From positions 62,001 to 126,000 of the forward strand of contig NZ_BCXG01000001.1 in NCBI RefSeq assembly GCF_001894985.1: a DNA stretch of 64,000 nt, in the 5' to 3' direction. Made by a program: the position numbers and the translations under genes. The DNA comes from Rhodococcus tukisamuensis NBRC 100609 (GTDB lineage: Bacteria > Actinomycetota > Actinomycetes > Mycobacteriales > Mycobacteriaceae). Positions 43,879-52,710 of the stretch are shown one piece after another (position 1 is the stretch's first letter; each line of letters opens with the position of its first letter). The notes below the pieces were generated by a model. That model did not search any database and was not told the origin of the DNA. It saw nothing but the letters and a program-made list of their open reading frames with translations.

Positions 43879-43928
43879 CCGGTACCGCGACCACTCGTCC
43901 GCAACCGCGCGCCGCCGGGTCAGCCAGG

Positions 43929-44723
43929 TCAGCCGCGTGGCGCGACCAGCGACCACGGCACGGTGAGCACGCAGTCCCGCATTCGCCGCCTCGGCACCGC
44001 CACGGGCAGGCCCTGCCCGCGCATCGACTCCAGCGCCACCCGCCAGCGCACCCGAGGCCCGAACGGGGCGTGCGGTGCCGCGTTCGCCCACGCCCGGTCC
44101 GCGGCGACCAGCAGGTCGTGGATGCCCTCGCCCGGGACGTTGCGGTGGATCAGCGCCTTCGGCAACCGTTCGGCAACGTCGCTGGGGCGTTCGACGTCGA
44201 AGGGGTCCCAGGCCAGCGTCAGCGTCAACGGGCGGTGCGCATCGAGCAGCACCCAGGCGCAGCGTCTGCCCAGTTCGTCGCAGGTGCCGTCGACCAGCAA
44301 ACCGCCGGGGGCCAGCCCGGACTGCAGCTTCGACCAGGCGCCGGAAACGGCCTCCTCCGGGTACTGGCGCAGCACGTTGAACGAGCGGACCAGGGTCGGG
44401 CGCAGACCGGCGAGTTCGAATCCGCCGCGCGCGAAGCTGACCCCGTCGCGGCTCTCGACCACCCGGTCCGGGTCGATCTCCAGGCCGACGACGCGAAGGT
44501 CGGCGCGGACCGTGCGCAGCCGCGACGCCAGCTCGAAGGTGGTGTCCGGCCGGGCCCCGTAACCGAGGTCGACGACCAGCGGGTCCGCGGCCTCGCGCAG
44601 TGCGCGGGCCACCTCGTGGCGGTGCCTCAGCCAGCGGTCGCTGCGCCGGAGTCGGTTGATCCCGGTGGTACCGCGGGTGATGACGCCGTCCGGTTTGGGC
44701 CGGCTGGACGCGGCGCGGGGCAT
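43929..44723 (-). CDS. SAM-dependent methyltransferase-like protein
   Basis: A 264-residue protein with a Rossmann-type motif PLVVDLGYGARPDTTFELASRL, strand 2 ending in VVGLEIDPDRV and a later SGAWSKLQSGLAPGGLLVDGTCDE, which fits a class I methyltransferase. It is predicted cytoplasmic. Substrate unknown. It sits directly downstream of the three DUF2505 genes on the same strand, with 45 bp between the nearest DUF2505 stop and its start, so it may belong to that group. Confidence 0.72.
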   Translation of the reverse strand: MPRAASSRPKPDGVITRGTTGINRLRRSDRWLRHRHEVARALREAADPLVVDLGYGARPDTTFELASRLRTVRADLRVVGLEIDPDRVVESRDGVSFARGGFELAGLRPTLVRSFNVLRQYPEEAVSGAWSKLQSGLAPGGLLVDGTCDELGRRCAWVLLDAHRPLTLTLAWDPFDVERPSDVAERLPKALIHRNVPGEGIHDLLVAADRAWANAAPHAPFGPRVRWRVALESMRGQGLPVAVPRRRMRDCVLTVPWSLVAPRG

Positions 44724-44768
44724 AGGTCTACCGCTTGGGGGTCTGCTGTTTGGGGTCTGCTGCCGGAT

Positions 44769-45269
44769 CTACTGCTTGGCGAGCCAGTCGGCGGTGACCT
44801 GGGCCTCGGTGCGGAACAGGTCGACGAGGTTGACCAGCATCACCTGTTCGAGCTTGCCGCCGACGAACGGGATGAACACCTTGGCCTCGGAGGAGGTGCG
44901 CAGGGTGCAACCGGTGTCGGTGCTGAACAGCGACATCGTGCCGGTGAGGCTGCCCGGGCCCGCGGGGATGGACGCGTGGTAGGTGCCGGTGACCGGCTCC
45001 CCGAAGGGGCTGTAGTGCTCCTTGCGGGTGATCACCATGTCCTTCTTCATCACGGTCTGCGCGATGTCGGGCAGACTGTCGCGCGGGATGATGTGGTGCA
45101 GCACCAGGTCGATGCCGTCGTCGCCGATCTCGAGGCTCTCGACGCGGTTGTCCGAGTACTTGCGCAGTTCCTCGATGCGCGCCTCCCAGTAGTCCCGGTT
45201 GGTCAGCGCGGCGTACACCTGCTCCGTGGAGTGGGTGTAGCGGGCGGAGTAGTCGATGCGACGAGCCAT
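44769..45269 (-). CDS. DUF2505 family protein (paralogue 1)
   Basis: A 166-residue DUF2505 protein: MARRIDYSARYTHSTEQVYAALTNRDYWEARIEEL, a mid-segment of strands (VITRKEHYSPFGEPVTGTYHA) and the C-terminal FVGGKLEQVMLVNLVDLFRTEAQVTADWL. The pattern suggests a START/SRPBCC-like lipid-binding fold. Function unknown. A TACCCT box (45277-45282) stands seven bases before ATG 45269; no ribosome site, likely leaderless. It is the most diverged of three tandem paralogues. Confidence 0.8.
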   Translation of the reverse strand: MARRIDYSARYTHSTEQVYAALTNRDYWEARIEELRKYSDNRVESLEIGDDGIDLVLHHIIPRDSLPDIAQTVMKKDMVITRKEHYSPFGEPVTGTYHASIPAGPGSLTGTMSLFSTDTGCTLRTSSEAKVFIPFVGGKLEQVMLVNLVDLFRTEAQVTADWLAKQ

Positions 45270-45299
45270 GACGGGCAGGGTACCGGCTCGGCCTCGAAG

Positions 45300-45335
45300 G
45301 CAGGTACACCCGCCCGGCCGTGCGGGTGTACCTGC
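45300..45335 (-). terminator. Terminator of DUF2505 paralogue 2
   Basis: The arms GCAGGTACACCCGC (45300-45313) and GCGGGTGTACCTGC (45322-45335) pair perfectly over 14 bp around an eight-base loop, 18 bp after the stop of the minus-strand gene. Confidence 0.8.
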
Positions 45336-45352
45336 GGTTGACGGTTGCTCGG

Positions 45353-45856
45353 TCAGGCGTTGGCCGCGGCCCACTCCTCGACGACTTCCTGGTCGCGTCC
45401 GAGGATCCCGAGGATCTGCTCGGCGACCATGCCCTCGATGGTGCCGCCGATCAGCTTGATGCTGACCTCGACCTCGCCCTCGACGGTCAGCGTGCAGCCG
45501 TCCGCGGACCCGGTGAGCACTGCGGTGCCGCCCACCGTCACAGGCATGCCGGTGGTCACCGCAGTGAAGGTGCCGTCGGCGCGGCCGTCGGTCAGCGGGC
45601 CCCACACCTCGCCGCGGACGATGGACAGGTCGCCCTTGATGACCTTGCTGACCATGCTGGGCAGCTTGTCCTTGTCGATCTCCTGGGCGATGCCCACGTC
45701 GATGGTGCCGTCGCCTGCGGTGAGGTGATCGACCTTCAGGCCGTTCTCGGCGCCCTGCTCGACGCGGTGAAGCCAGAAGTTCTCGTCGGTGAGCGTCCGG
45801 TGGACGGTCTCGACGGGCAGAGAGTAGGTGGTGGTCAATTCGATTTTGCGCGACAT
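45353..45856 (-). CDS. DUF2505 family protein (paralogue 2)
   Basis: A 167-residue DUF2505 protein beginning [35 protein letters not shown], with [40 protein letters not shown] in the middle and [32 protein letters not shown] at the C-terminus. It aligns end to end with paralogue 3. A TAGCCT box (45864-45869) ends seven bases before the ATG, so the mRNA is probably leaderless. A perfect 14-bp terminator follows. Function unknown; a lipid-binding SRPBCC fold is the best guess. Confidence 0.8.
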   Translation of the reverse strand: MSRKIELTTTYSLPVETVHRTLTDENFWLHRVEQGAENGLKVDHLTAGDGTIDVGIAQEIDKDKLPSMVSKVIKGDLSIVRGEVWGPLTDGRADGTFTAVTTGMPVTVGGTAVLTGSADGCTLTVEGEVEVSIKLIGGTIEGMVAEQILGILGRDQEVVEEWAAANA

Positions 45857-45937
45857 TGCACGGAGGCTACCCGGTCGCGCCGACGGGCGGTCGCGGTGTG
45901 CCGCATACCTTGTCGCGGGTTCCGAGACGATTCGTTC

Positions 45938-46441
45938 TCAGGTGTGCGAGGAAAGCCACCCGGCGGTGAAACGGTCCTCGTTCTCGAGCAGTTCGGTGAC
46001 CTGCTCGGCGATGACCGACTCGATCTTTCCGCCGATCAGGGGCATCTTCACCTCGACCTGCCCGTCGAGCCCGACCGTCGACCCGTCGCCGTCGGTGGAC
46101 AGGGTCAGCGTGCCGGACAGCGCAGCCGGGACGCCGTCGACACGTGCCGTGAAGGTGCCGGTGGCGCGGCCGCCGGCGAGCGGACCCCAGGTCTCGGTCC
46201 GGGTTATCACCAGGTCGCCGGGTCGGACCGTCGTGACGATCGACGGCAGGTGCTCGGCGGGGATCGCCTGGGTCAGCTCCACGTCTACCGTGCCGTCGCC
46301 CACGGTCAGGTGGCCGAAGCTGGCACCGTCGCCACCGACCTCGACGAGGCGGGCACGCCAGTACTGCTCGCCGGTGAGTGCCCGGTGGACCTGGTCCACG
46401 GACTGGCGGTACGAGCACGAATGCAGGATGCGGCGGGCCAT
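45938..46441 (-). CDS. DUF2505 family protein (paralogue 3)
   Basis: A 167-residue DUF2505 protein: [75 protein letters not shown] and [33 protein letters not shown]. The Met at 46441 is preferred over 46450 because it matches MARRI of paralogue 1 and follows a TAGCGT box (46449-46454) by seven bases, a leaderless arrangement. Its start is only 25 bp from the divergent murB start. M. tuberculosis has one such gene here (Rv0481c) by my recollection; three are present in this window. Confidence 0.82.
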   Translation of the reverse strand: MARRILHSCSYRQSVDQVHRALTGEQYWRARLVEVGGDGASFGHLTVGDGTVDVELTQAIPAEHLPSIVTTVRPGDLVITRTETWGPLAGGRATGTFTARVDGVPAALSGTLTLSTDGDGSTVGLDGQVEVKMPLIGGKIESVIAEQVTELLENEDRFTAGWLSSHT

Positions 46442-46466
46442 GCCCGGCACGCTACCGTTTCACCCC
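46442..46466. promoter_or_regulatory. 25-bp divergent leaderless promoter between DUF2505-3 and murB
   Basis: On the minus strand TAGCGT (46449-46454) lies seven bases before the DUF2505 start; on the plus strand TACCGT (46453-46458) lies eight bases before murB GTG 46467. The two -10 boxes share two base pairs, so polymerase can hardly occupy both at once. The -35 regions would fall inside the opposite coding sequences. Confidence 0.6.
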
Positions 46467-47555
46467 GTGCAGGCATTACAGGACATGGCGACGGAATTCG
46501 GTGCCGAACTCGAGACGGACGTGCCGCTGTCGCGGTTCACCACGCTGCGGCTGGGTGGTCCGGCGCGCGCGATGCTCACCTGCCGCAGCACCGACACGCT
46601 GGTCGCGGTGGTGCGTGCCCTCGACGCGTCGGGCACCCCGGTGCTGATCCTCGGCGGTGGCTCGAACCTGCTGATCGCCGACGAGGGGGTGGACGCGGTG
46701 GTGGTGCGGGTGGCCAACGCGGCCACCCGGCTCGGCGCCGACCACGTGTACGCCGAGGCGGGCGCGGTGTGGGACGACGTGGTCGCCGAGGCGGTCGGCG
46801 CGGGACTCGGCGGTCTCGAGTGCCTGTCCGGGATCCCCGGGTCCGCGGGTGCGACGCCGGTGCAGAACGTCGGCGCGTACGGCGTCGAGGTCGGGTCGCT
46901 GCTGCGCCGGGTCCAGCTGCTGGACCGGGCCACCGGTGAGGTGCGCTGGGTGAGCCCCGACGAACTCGGCCTCGGTTACCGGACCAGCGTCCTCAAGCAC
47001 TCGGACGCCGCGTTGGTGCTCGCGGTGGAGTTCGCCGCCCGGCCCGACGGGCTGAGCGAGCCGCTGCGCTACCGCGAGCTGGCGACCGCACTGGGCGCCG
47101 ACGAGGGCGAACGCCGACCGGCCACGAAGGTCCGCGAGGTGGTCCTCGGGTTGCGGGCGGGCAAGGGCATGGTTCTCGACGTCGCCGACCACGACACCTG
47201 GAGCGCCGGCTCGTTCTTCACCAACCCGGTGGTCCCGGCCGACCGGCTGGCGCCGGTGCTGGCGGCGATCGAGGCCCGGGTCGGCGACGGGGTGCGGATA
47301 CCTCAGTTCCCGGGCGACGGCGGGACCAAGCTGTCGGCGGGTTGGCTCATCGAACGGGCCGGCTACGGCAAGGGCTACCCCGGGGGGGACGCGGCGGCGC
47401 GGCTGTCGACCAAGCACACATTGGCCCTGACCAACCGCGGCGGCGCGTCCACGCAGGACCTGCTGGCCCTCGCCCGAGATGTCCGGGACGGGGTGCAGGA
47501 CGCGTTCGGGGTGCGGCTCGAACCGGAGCCGGTGGCGGTGGGCTGCACGGTCTGA
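46467..47555 (+). CDS. murB: UDP-N-acetylenolpyruvoylglucosamine reductase
   Basis: A 362-residue FAD enzyme of peptidoglycan precursor synthesis; it reduces UDP-GlcNAc-enolpyruvate to UDP-MurNAc with NADPH. The FAD domain shows [33 protein letters not shown] and [24 protein letters not shown]; the C-terminal domain has [12 protein letters not shown], the catalytic Ser in [11 protein letters not shown] and [20 protein letters not shown]. It is a type I MurB. GTG 46467 is taken as start because of the TACCGT box eight bases upstream; ATG 46485 is the alternative. Confidence 0.93.
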   Translation: MQALQDMATEFGAELETDVPLSRFTTLRLGGPARAMLTCRSTDTLVAVVRALDASGTPVLILGGGSNLLIADEGVDAVVVRVANAATRLGADHVYAEAGAVWDDVVAEAVGAGLGGLECLSGIPGSAGATPVQNVGAYGVEVGSLLRRVQLLDRATGEVRWVSPDELGLGYRTSVLKHSDAALVLAVEFAARPDGLSEPLRYRELATALGADEGERRPATKVREVVLGLRAGKGMVLDVADHDTWSAGSFFTNPVVPADRLAPVLAAIEARVGDGVRIPQFPGDGGTKLSAGWLIERAGYGKGYPGGDAAARLSTKHTLALTNRGGASTQDLLALARDVRDGVQDAFGVRLEPEPVAVGCTV

Positions 47556-47614
47556 GCCGGGAGCGGGAGTTCGGTCCGGCTGGGCACTCCGCGGTCGCAG
47601 GTACCGTGGATTTC

Positions 47615-48871
47615 GTGCGCAACCTGGGTATTTGGACAAGTCGGACCCGCAAGGGTCCGTTGATCGTGCTGCTGCTGGCGGCTGTCGTCGCGCTGCTGGC
47701 GGGATGCACGATCGGGGGCGACGGCTCCGGCACCTCGAATCCGGCCGCGGCGCCGCCGCCGGTCGCGGAGGTGACGCAGGCACCCGCGGCGGACGCGCAG
47801 GACGTGAGTCCGACGGCCCCGGTCTCGGTGACCGTCGCCCGCGGCACCCTGGCGGACGTCGCGCTGGTCAACGCCGCAGGCACGCCGGTACAGGGCGCGC
47901 TGACACCGGACCGGACCGCATTCCACACCACCGAACCGCTCGGTTACGGCGCGGCCTACACGTGGTCCGGCACCGCCACCGGGACCGACGGCAAGGTGGT
48001 GCCCGTGCAGGGCACCTTCCGGACCGTCGCCCCGGCGTCCACCACCTCGGCGAACATCAACATCGGGGACGGCCAGGAGGTGGGCATCGCGGCGCCGATC
48101 GTCCTCAAGTTCAGCGACCACGTCGCGGACAAGGCCGCGGTGGAGAAGGCTCTCACCGTCACCACCAACCCCCCGACCCCCGGCGCCTGGGCCTGGCTGC
48201 CGGACGACAACGGCTCCCGCGTGCATTGGCGCCCGCAGAACTACTGGGCGCCCGGCACCACCGTGACAATGGTTGCCAAGCTGTACGGCGTCGACTACGG
48301 CGAGGGTGCGTACGGCGCCGACGACCTCAGCGCGGACTTCACGATCGGCCGCAGCCAGATCGTGAAGGCCGACGCCCCGAGCCACCGGATGCAGGTGGTC
48401 CGCGACGGTGCGACGGTGATGGACATCCCGGTCAGCTACGGCGAGGGCGACGAGGACCGCAACGTGACCCGAAGCGGGATCCACATGGTGACCGAGAAGT
48501 ACGAGGACTTTCTGATGTCGAATCCGCCGTTCTACGAGAACGTCCGCGAGCACTGGGCGGTGCGGATCTCCAACAACGGCGAGTTCATCCACGCCAACCC
48601 GCAGACCACGGGCGTGCAGGGCTCGGCGAACGTCACCAACGGCTGCATCAACCTCTCCCTGTCCGACGCGCAGGCCTACTTCGGCACCGCCATGTACGGC
48701 GACCCGGTGGAGGTGACCGGTACCCGTATCGACCTGTCCGCCGCGGACGGCGACATCTACGACTGGGCGATCGACTGGTCGACCTGGCAGTCGATGTCGG
48801 CGTTGCCCGCGGGTGGTGCGGCCGCCGCGGCTGCTCCCGCCGTCGCACCCACGACGGCTCCGATCAGCTGA
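47615..48871 (+). CDS. L,D-transpeptidase lipoprotein (LprQ/LdtE-like)
   Basis: A 418-residue cell-wall enzyme. A signal sequence ends in the lipobox LLAGC. Two Ig-like domains follow ([16 protein letters not shown]...; [14 protein letters not shown]...), then the YkuD catalytic domain with [24 protein letters not shown], which has the His and catalytic Cys of L,D-transpeptidases that make 3-3 peptidoglycan cross-links. The C-terminal [16 protein letters not shown] motif is that of mycobacterial LprQ (Rv0483). GTG 47615 lies seven bases after TACCGT (leaderless); GTG 47606 is an alternative. Adjacent to murB as in mycobacteria. Confidence 0.9.
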   Translation: MRNLGIWTSRTRKGPLIVLLLAAVVALLAGCTIGGDGSGTSNPAAAPPPVAEVTQAPAADAQDVSPTAPVSVTVARGTLADVALVNAAGTPVQGALTPDRTAFHTTEPLGYGAAYTWSGTATGTDGKVVPVQGTFRTVAPASTTSANINIGDGQEVGIAAPIVLKFSDHVADKAAVEKALTVTTNPPTPGAWAWLPDDNGSRVHWRPQNYWAPGTTVTMVAKLYGVDYGEGAYGADDLSADFTIGRSQIVKADAPSHRMQVVRDGATVMDIPVSYGEGDEDRNVTRSGIHMVTEKYEDFLMSNPPFYENVREHWAVRISNNGEFIHANPQTTGVQGSANVTNGCINLSLSDAQAYFGTAMYGDPVEVTGTRIDLSAADGDIYDWAIDWSTWQSMSALPAGGAAAAAAPAVAPTTAPIS

Positions 48872-48876
48872 CCCGG

Positions 48877-48896
48877 CCGCCCGACCGGCCGGGCGG
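48877..48896 (+). terminator. Possible terminator after the L,D-transpeptidase
   Basis: CCGCCCG (48877-48883), loop ACCGGC, CGGGCGG (48890-48896): a 7-bp GC stem six bases after the stop. Confidence 0.5.
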
Positions 48897-48973
48897 AACC
48901 GAGCGGGGTTGCCTCACGTCAAGGCAGATGAGGGGTCGAAGCTGCGGTCCCGTCGCGGCTGCGGAGGGGACGC

Positions 48974-49426
48974 GTGACGACGTCGGCTCCGCAAGGGGAA
49001 GTGCGGGCCCGTAGCGAGGCGTTGCGGGGCGGATCGACGACATTCGGGGACCTGCACCGGCGCACGGACCGGTTGGCCCGGGCGCAGGCCGACCGCGACC
49101 GCCTCGCCACCGGCGCGCAGGTGTCCGGGTCGGTCGAGGGGTTCGTCGATGGTGCGGTGTCCGGCGGGGTGGGCCGGTTCGGGTCCGAGTTGCCGCTGGG
49201 CAGGATCGCCGCCGAGGCGGGCGTGGGCGCGGCCGGCTCCGCCTCGAGCGCCGTGGTCGCGGGAGACGGGCTGTTCTGGCAGGACGTCACCTCGGGCAGG
49301 GTCGAAGGCGCGATCGGCGGCACCCACGACAGCATCGACGCGGCCCGTCGCGGTGAGGGTCGACCGAGGTGTGACGGCCGAGTCACCGTGCCCGCTGGAT
49401 CGGCTCGCCGGAACGTGGAACCGTGA
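48974..49426 (+). CDS. Hypothetical protein upstream of the PPE-like gene
   Basis: A 150-residue protein I do not recognise. The N-terminal 45 residues are charged and helical (RARSEALRGGSTTFGDLHRRTDRLARAQADRD, in part); residues 47-110 are Gly/Ala-rich with spaced small residues (GAQVSGSVEGFVDGAVSGGVG), like a glycine zipper; the last 25 residues are Arg-rich. No signal peptide. GTG 48974 has GGAGGGG eight bases upstream, which supports translation. It precedes the PPE-like/EspG pair by 213 bp and may belong to that secretion unit, but could also be a degenerate gene. Confidence 0.45.
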   Translation: MTTSAPQGEVRARSEALRGGSTTFGDLHRRTDRLARAQADRDRLATGAQVSGSVEGFVDGAVSGGVGRFGSELPLGRIAAEAGVGAAGSASSAVVAGDGLFWQDVTSGRVEGAIGGTHDSIDAARRGEGRPRCDGRVTVPAGSARRNVEP

Positions 49427-49563
49427 CGGACCGGTCCGCGTCTATCCATGGTGAGCCGTCTCAACAGAGTCTGAGTGGGAGTGGTCGTGTGCGTACGGGG
49501 GAGCGGACGTGGGGAAGCGTCCGCGGCGCGTCGACACCCGCTCGGGTTCGGTGACGGTGGCCG

Positions 49564-49596
49564 GTGAGGCAGCTGCGCAGGGGGCAGCTGCCTCAC
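49564..49596 (+). other. Perfect hairpin in the leader of the PPE-like gene
   Basis: GTGAGGCAGCTG (49564-49575) and CAGCTGCCTCAC (49585-49596) form a perfect 12-bp stem with a nine-base loop, 43 bp before the ATG of the PPE-like gene. It could end upstream transcription or shape the 5' leader. Confidence 0.6.
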
Positions 49597-49639
49597 GGGG
49601 GCTCGGAGAGATCTCGGTCCGTGACGAGGGGGATTTGAA

Positions 49640-51226
49640 ATGTCGTTGCCCAGCCTGGAGGACCTGACCAGTTCGCTCGAGAAGCTGGCGTCGCGCGCCG
49701 TCGACGACCTGACCGCGCTGACCCGCGACCCCGGCAACTGGATCGTCGACGTGGTGTCGGGTTTCGATCTCGACGAGCGCAGCCGGGTCCGTGCCGAGCA
49801 GGCGGCGGGCAACTCGGCACGGTCCGACCTGTACGGCCTGCAGGACGATCTCCGCTCCCGGTTCGCGGGAACCTACGACCCGCCGTCCCTCTCCGCCACC
49901 GAGAGCTTCGACTCGATGTCGCACGAGCAGATCAGGGACGCGGTGGACGCGATGGACGCGGAACCCGTCCGCGCCGGCGCCGAGGGCTGGGCAAGGATCG
50001 GTGCTGCGCTCGCCGACGGTCTCACCGGATTCCAGCAGGCCATCGAGCGTGAGATCGCAGACGGCTGGGGCGGAGTCGCCGCGGCGGCCGCGTCCGCGGC
50101 CACCGAGAACTACGGGTCCGCATCGGCGGAGTTGGCCCGGGCCGGAAGGCTGGTCGGGACCAAGATCGAGGAGGCCTCGACCGGGATTGCCCAGGTGAAG
50201 GCCACCATGCCCGCGGTGCAGGGCACGGGGTTGCTGGAGCAGGTGTTCGACGCGGTCGTGCCGTCGGCCGGGATGCTGAAGAACGTGGTGCACGGCTCCG
50301 ACGAGGCACGTCAACAGGCGATTCAGATCATGAAGACCGTCTACACCCCGGTCATGCAGCAGGCCGACGCCAACGTCCCCGTCCTCCCGCGGCCGCTCGA
50401 CCCGACGGCACGTCCGCCGGTGCCGCACCGACGAGCGGCCGACCCGGCCGACCCGGCCGACCCGGCCGACCCGGCCGCCGACCCCGCCGACGGCGGCCGG
50501 CTGGACGGCGGCCGCATCGGCACTTCTCCGGGTGCGCCGGCGTCGGGGGATCCGTCGCAGCAGCGGCTCGGGAGCGAGGCGCCGACCGGCAGCGAGGACG
50601 ACGGTCCGGCCGGCCGGACCGACCCTGGCGACTGGACGGACTCGACCGGCCGGACCGCGGACGGTGACCCGTCGGTGCCGGGCGCCGACGGCGACGAGGA
50701 CCCGAATTCGATTGTCTCGGAGACTGATCCGTCCTCGGCGTGGACCGCGCCGGCGACCGCGGGCGCGGCCGACGCTGCGGGCGGCGGGTACGGGGTGGGC
50801 GGTGAACCCAGCCCCGGACCCGGACCCGGCCCCGGACCCGGCCCCGGGACCGGGACAGGGGTCGGGACCCCGTACCCGTCGGGAGGGGGTGCCGGCGGGG
50901 GCGCCCCGGCGGGCGGCGCGGGACCCGGTGGGTATTTCCGCGGGCTGGGCGGCGGGCAGGGCTCGCCGGGTGGGGTCGGTGGTGCGCCGGGTTCGCCCGG
51001 CGGCACCGGCCCGGCCGCGGGCGGGGCCGTCGGTGGATCGGCTGCGGGGGTGGGACGCCCGGGTGCGGCGGGTGCGGCGGGTGGCGGCATGATGCCCGGC
51101 GGCGCCCGTGCCCACGGTGAGGACGACCGGGAGCACAAGACCCCGGGCTACCTCGTCAACGTGGACAACGGCAACGAACTGGTCGGCAGGCTCCCGCTGG
51201 TCGCGCCGTCGGTCATCGGCGAATGA
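49640..51226 (+). CDS. PPE-like type VII secretion substrate
   Basis: A 528-residue protein. Residues 1-200 are helical and resemble PPE/WXG-type ESX substrates, with the W-G turn in EIADGWGGVAAAAASAA and helix FDSMSHEQIRDAVDAMDA. Residues 255-500 are a low-complexity linker: repeated ADP units (from about 50440), then a Gly-Pro run (50808-50860) and Gly-rich sequence. The C-terminus (GYLVNVDNGNELVGRLPLVAPSVI) is ordered and conserved-looking. No Sec signal is present, as expected for ESX export. AGGGGG precedes ATG 49640. Its stop overlaps the espG start as ATGA, a classic substrate-chaperone pair. Confidence 0.75.
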   Translation: MSLPSLEDLTSSLEKLASRAVDDLTALTRDPGNWIVDVVSGFDLDERSRVRAEQAAGNSARSDLYGLQDDLRSRFAGTYDPPSLSATESFDSMSHEQIRDAVDAMDAEPVRAGAEGWARIGAALADGLTGFQQAIEREIADGWGGVAAAAASAATENYGSASAELARAGRLVGTKIEEASTGIAQVKATMPAVQGTGLLEQVFDAVVPSAGMLKNVVHGSDEARQQAIQIMKTVYTPVMQQADANVPVLPRPLDPTARPPVPHRRAADPADPADPADPAADPADGGRLDGGRIGTSPGAPASGDPSQQRLGSEAPTGSEDDGPAGRTDPGDWTDSTGRTADGDPSVPGADGDEDPNSIVSETDPSSAWTAPATAGAADAAGGGYGVGGEPSPGPGPGPGPGPGTGTGVGTPYPSGGGAGGGAPAGGAGPGGYFRGLGGGQGSPGGVGGAPGSPGGTGPAAGGAVGGSAAGVGRPGAAGAAGGGMMPGGARAHGEDDREHKTPGYLVNVDNGNELVGRLPLVAPSVIGE

Positions 51227-51987
51227 GCCAGGGGCCATGGCGGCTGACCGCACTCGAGTTCGCGGTGTTGTGGGAGCGACTCGGCCGGGACCGGTTGCCG
51301 TACCCGTTCGGGTTCCGGGGCACCGCCGAGACGGACGCGCAGTTCCGCACCCAGTGCGCCGACGCCGCGCGGCGGGTGCTGGCCCAGGTCGACGCGCCGA
51401 TGTACGAGGCGCTCGCCGCGCTCGCCGAGCCCGCCGTGCGGATCGAACTGTGCGGCCTCCACCGAGTCGGCCCCGGCAGCTCGATGGTCAGGGTGCATGC
51501 CGGAATCCGTCATGCCCGCGCCACGGTCGCGGTCCAACAACCGGGCGCCGACCTGTACACGGGTGCCGACGTGGTGCTGACCGCGGTGGCGCCGGCGGAG
51601 GTGGGAGCGGCCCTGGCCCAGGCGATCCCGCAGGTCGAGGCCGGGCGAGGTCGCGGGGTGTCGGTACCGCGGTCGACCGTTCCCGGGGCCTCCGTCATGC
51701 GGCCCGCGGGTCGCAGACGGGCGAGCGAGCAGCGGGACGAGTTCTTCGCCCGCCCGCGGACCGGTTTCGGTGAGGTCGGTGTCGTCGCGGGTCCGGCGTA
51801 CGACAGCACGCCCCGCGGCGAGGACCGGGGCTTCCACTGGGTCGACTTCGCCGGGGACGGGCGCTATCTGGTGCGGGGCGCGGGGACCGTCCACGCGCGG
51901 CCCGCCGACGGGGCGGACATCGCGTCGCAGGTGCAGCGGCTCGTCGCCGAGGCCGACACGACGCGGGCGGTCCAGCTGCCACACTGA
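51223..51987 (+). CDS. EspG-family ESX secretion chaperone
   Basis: A 254-residue protein with the EspG pattern: WRLTALEFAVLWERLGRDRLPYPF at the N-terminus, a central beta sheet (VRIELCGLHRV...SMVRVHAGIRHARATVAVQQPG) and the late HWVDFAGDGRYLVRGAGTVHARPADG strand. EspG proteins bind the tip of PPE substrates in the cytosol and guide them to a type VII secretion system. It is translationally coupled to the PPE-like gene. No EccB-E, EsxA/B or mycosin gene is in the window, so the secretion machine must be elsewhere. Confidence 0.8.
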   Translation: MSQGPWRLTALEFAVLWERLGRDRLPYPFGFRGTAETDAQFRTQCADAARRVLAQVDAPMYEALAALAEPAVRIELCGLHRVGPGSSMVRVHAGIRHARATVAVQQPGADLYTGADVVLTAVAPAEVGAALAQAIPQVEAGRGRGVSVPRSTVPGASVMRPAGRRRASEQRDEFFARPRTGFGEVGVVAGPAYDSTPRGEDRGFHWVDFAGDGRYLVRGAGTVHARPADGADIASQVQRLVAEADTTRAVQLPH

Positions 51988-51992
51988 ACGGC

Positions 51993-52673
51993 GTGTATCG
52001 GGAGCGGGCGTCGAGGATCTCCGGGGCGGTGCTGTGGACCAGCGAGTCCGTGGCCGACGCCGAGCACCGGATCCTGCCCGACGGCAGCATGGACGTGATC
52101 TGGCTCGGTGGCCGGCTGGTGGTGGCCGGACCCGACACCATCGCGCACATGTCGACGCCGGCGGAGACCGCGCGCATCGTGGGGCTTCGGTTCGCCCCCG
52201 GCCAGGGGCCGGCGGCGCTTGGTGCGCCCGCCGACGGGCTGGTGAACACGCGGGTCCCGCTCGCCGAGTTGTGGAATCCCGTACGGGTCCGGCGGTGGGA
52301 ATCGAGGCTGTCCGGATCGCCCGCGCCCGGCCGACTGCTCGAGCAGCTGGCCGGGGAACGGCTCGACGAGGCCGCCCCGGACCTCCGGCTGCTGGCGACG
52401 GCGACCGGGCTGCTGCGGGCGGGCGCCCCCGTCGCGTCGGTCGGCGCCCGGGTGGGACTGAGCGAACGGCAACTGCACCGCCGGTCCGTGCGGGCCTACG
52501 GCTACGGGCCGAAGACCCTGAGTCGGATCCTGCGGTTCGGGCGTGCGGTGGAGATGGTGCGCGCGGGGACGTCCCCGGCCGCGGTGGCCGCGCGGCTGGC
52601 ATACGCCGACCAGGCCCACCTCGCCCGCGAGGTGAGGCAACTGGCCGGCGTCCCACTGGGCGCGCTCGGCTGA
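51993..52673 (+). CDS. AraC family regulator
   Basis: A 226-residue regulator. The C-terminal HTH pair is at about residues 130-220 (VASVGARVGLSERQLHRRSVRAYGYGPKTLSRILRF, in part, then AAVAARLAYADQAHLAREVRQLAGVPLG), the AraC signature. The N-terminal part (DAEHRILPDGSMDVIWLGGRLVVAGPDT) resembles DUF6597-type sensor domains of small AraC proteins. GTG 51993 starts six bases after the espG stop, so it may be read from the same message. Target unknown. Confidence 0.82.
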   Translation: MYRERASRISGAVLWTSESVADAEHRILPDGSMDVIWLGGRLVVAGPDTIAHMSTPAETARIVGLRFAPGQGPAALGAPADGLVNTRVPLAELWNPVRVRRWESRLSGSPAPGRLLEQLAGERLDEAAPDLRLLATATGLLRAGAPVASVGARVGLSERQLHRRSVRAYGYGPKTLSRILRFGRAVEMVRAGTSPAAVAARLAYADQAHLAREVRQLAGVPLGALG

Positions 52674-52710
52674 ACCGGACGGACCGGACTGGTCTGGCCG
52701 GCCCACGGGG

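Noticed and set aside
49509-49667. 52-codon ORF (GTG 49509) overlapping the PPE-like start
   Set aside because: It spans the leader hairpin, runs into the PPE-like gene in another frame and resembles nothing known; the hairpin and ribosome site explain the region better.
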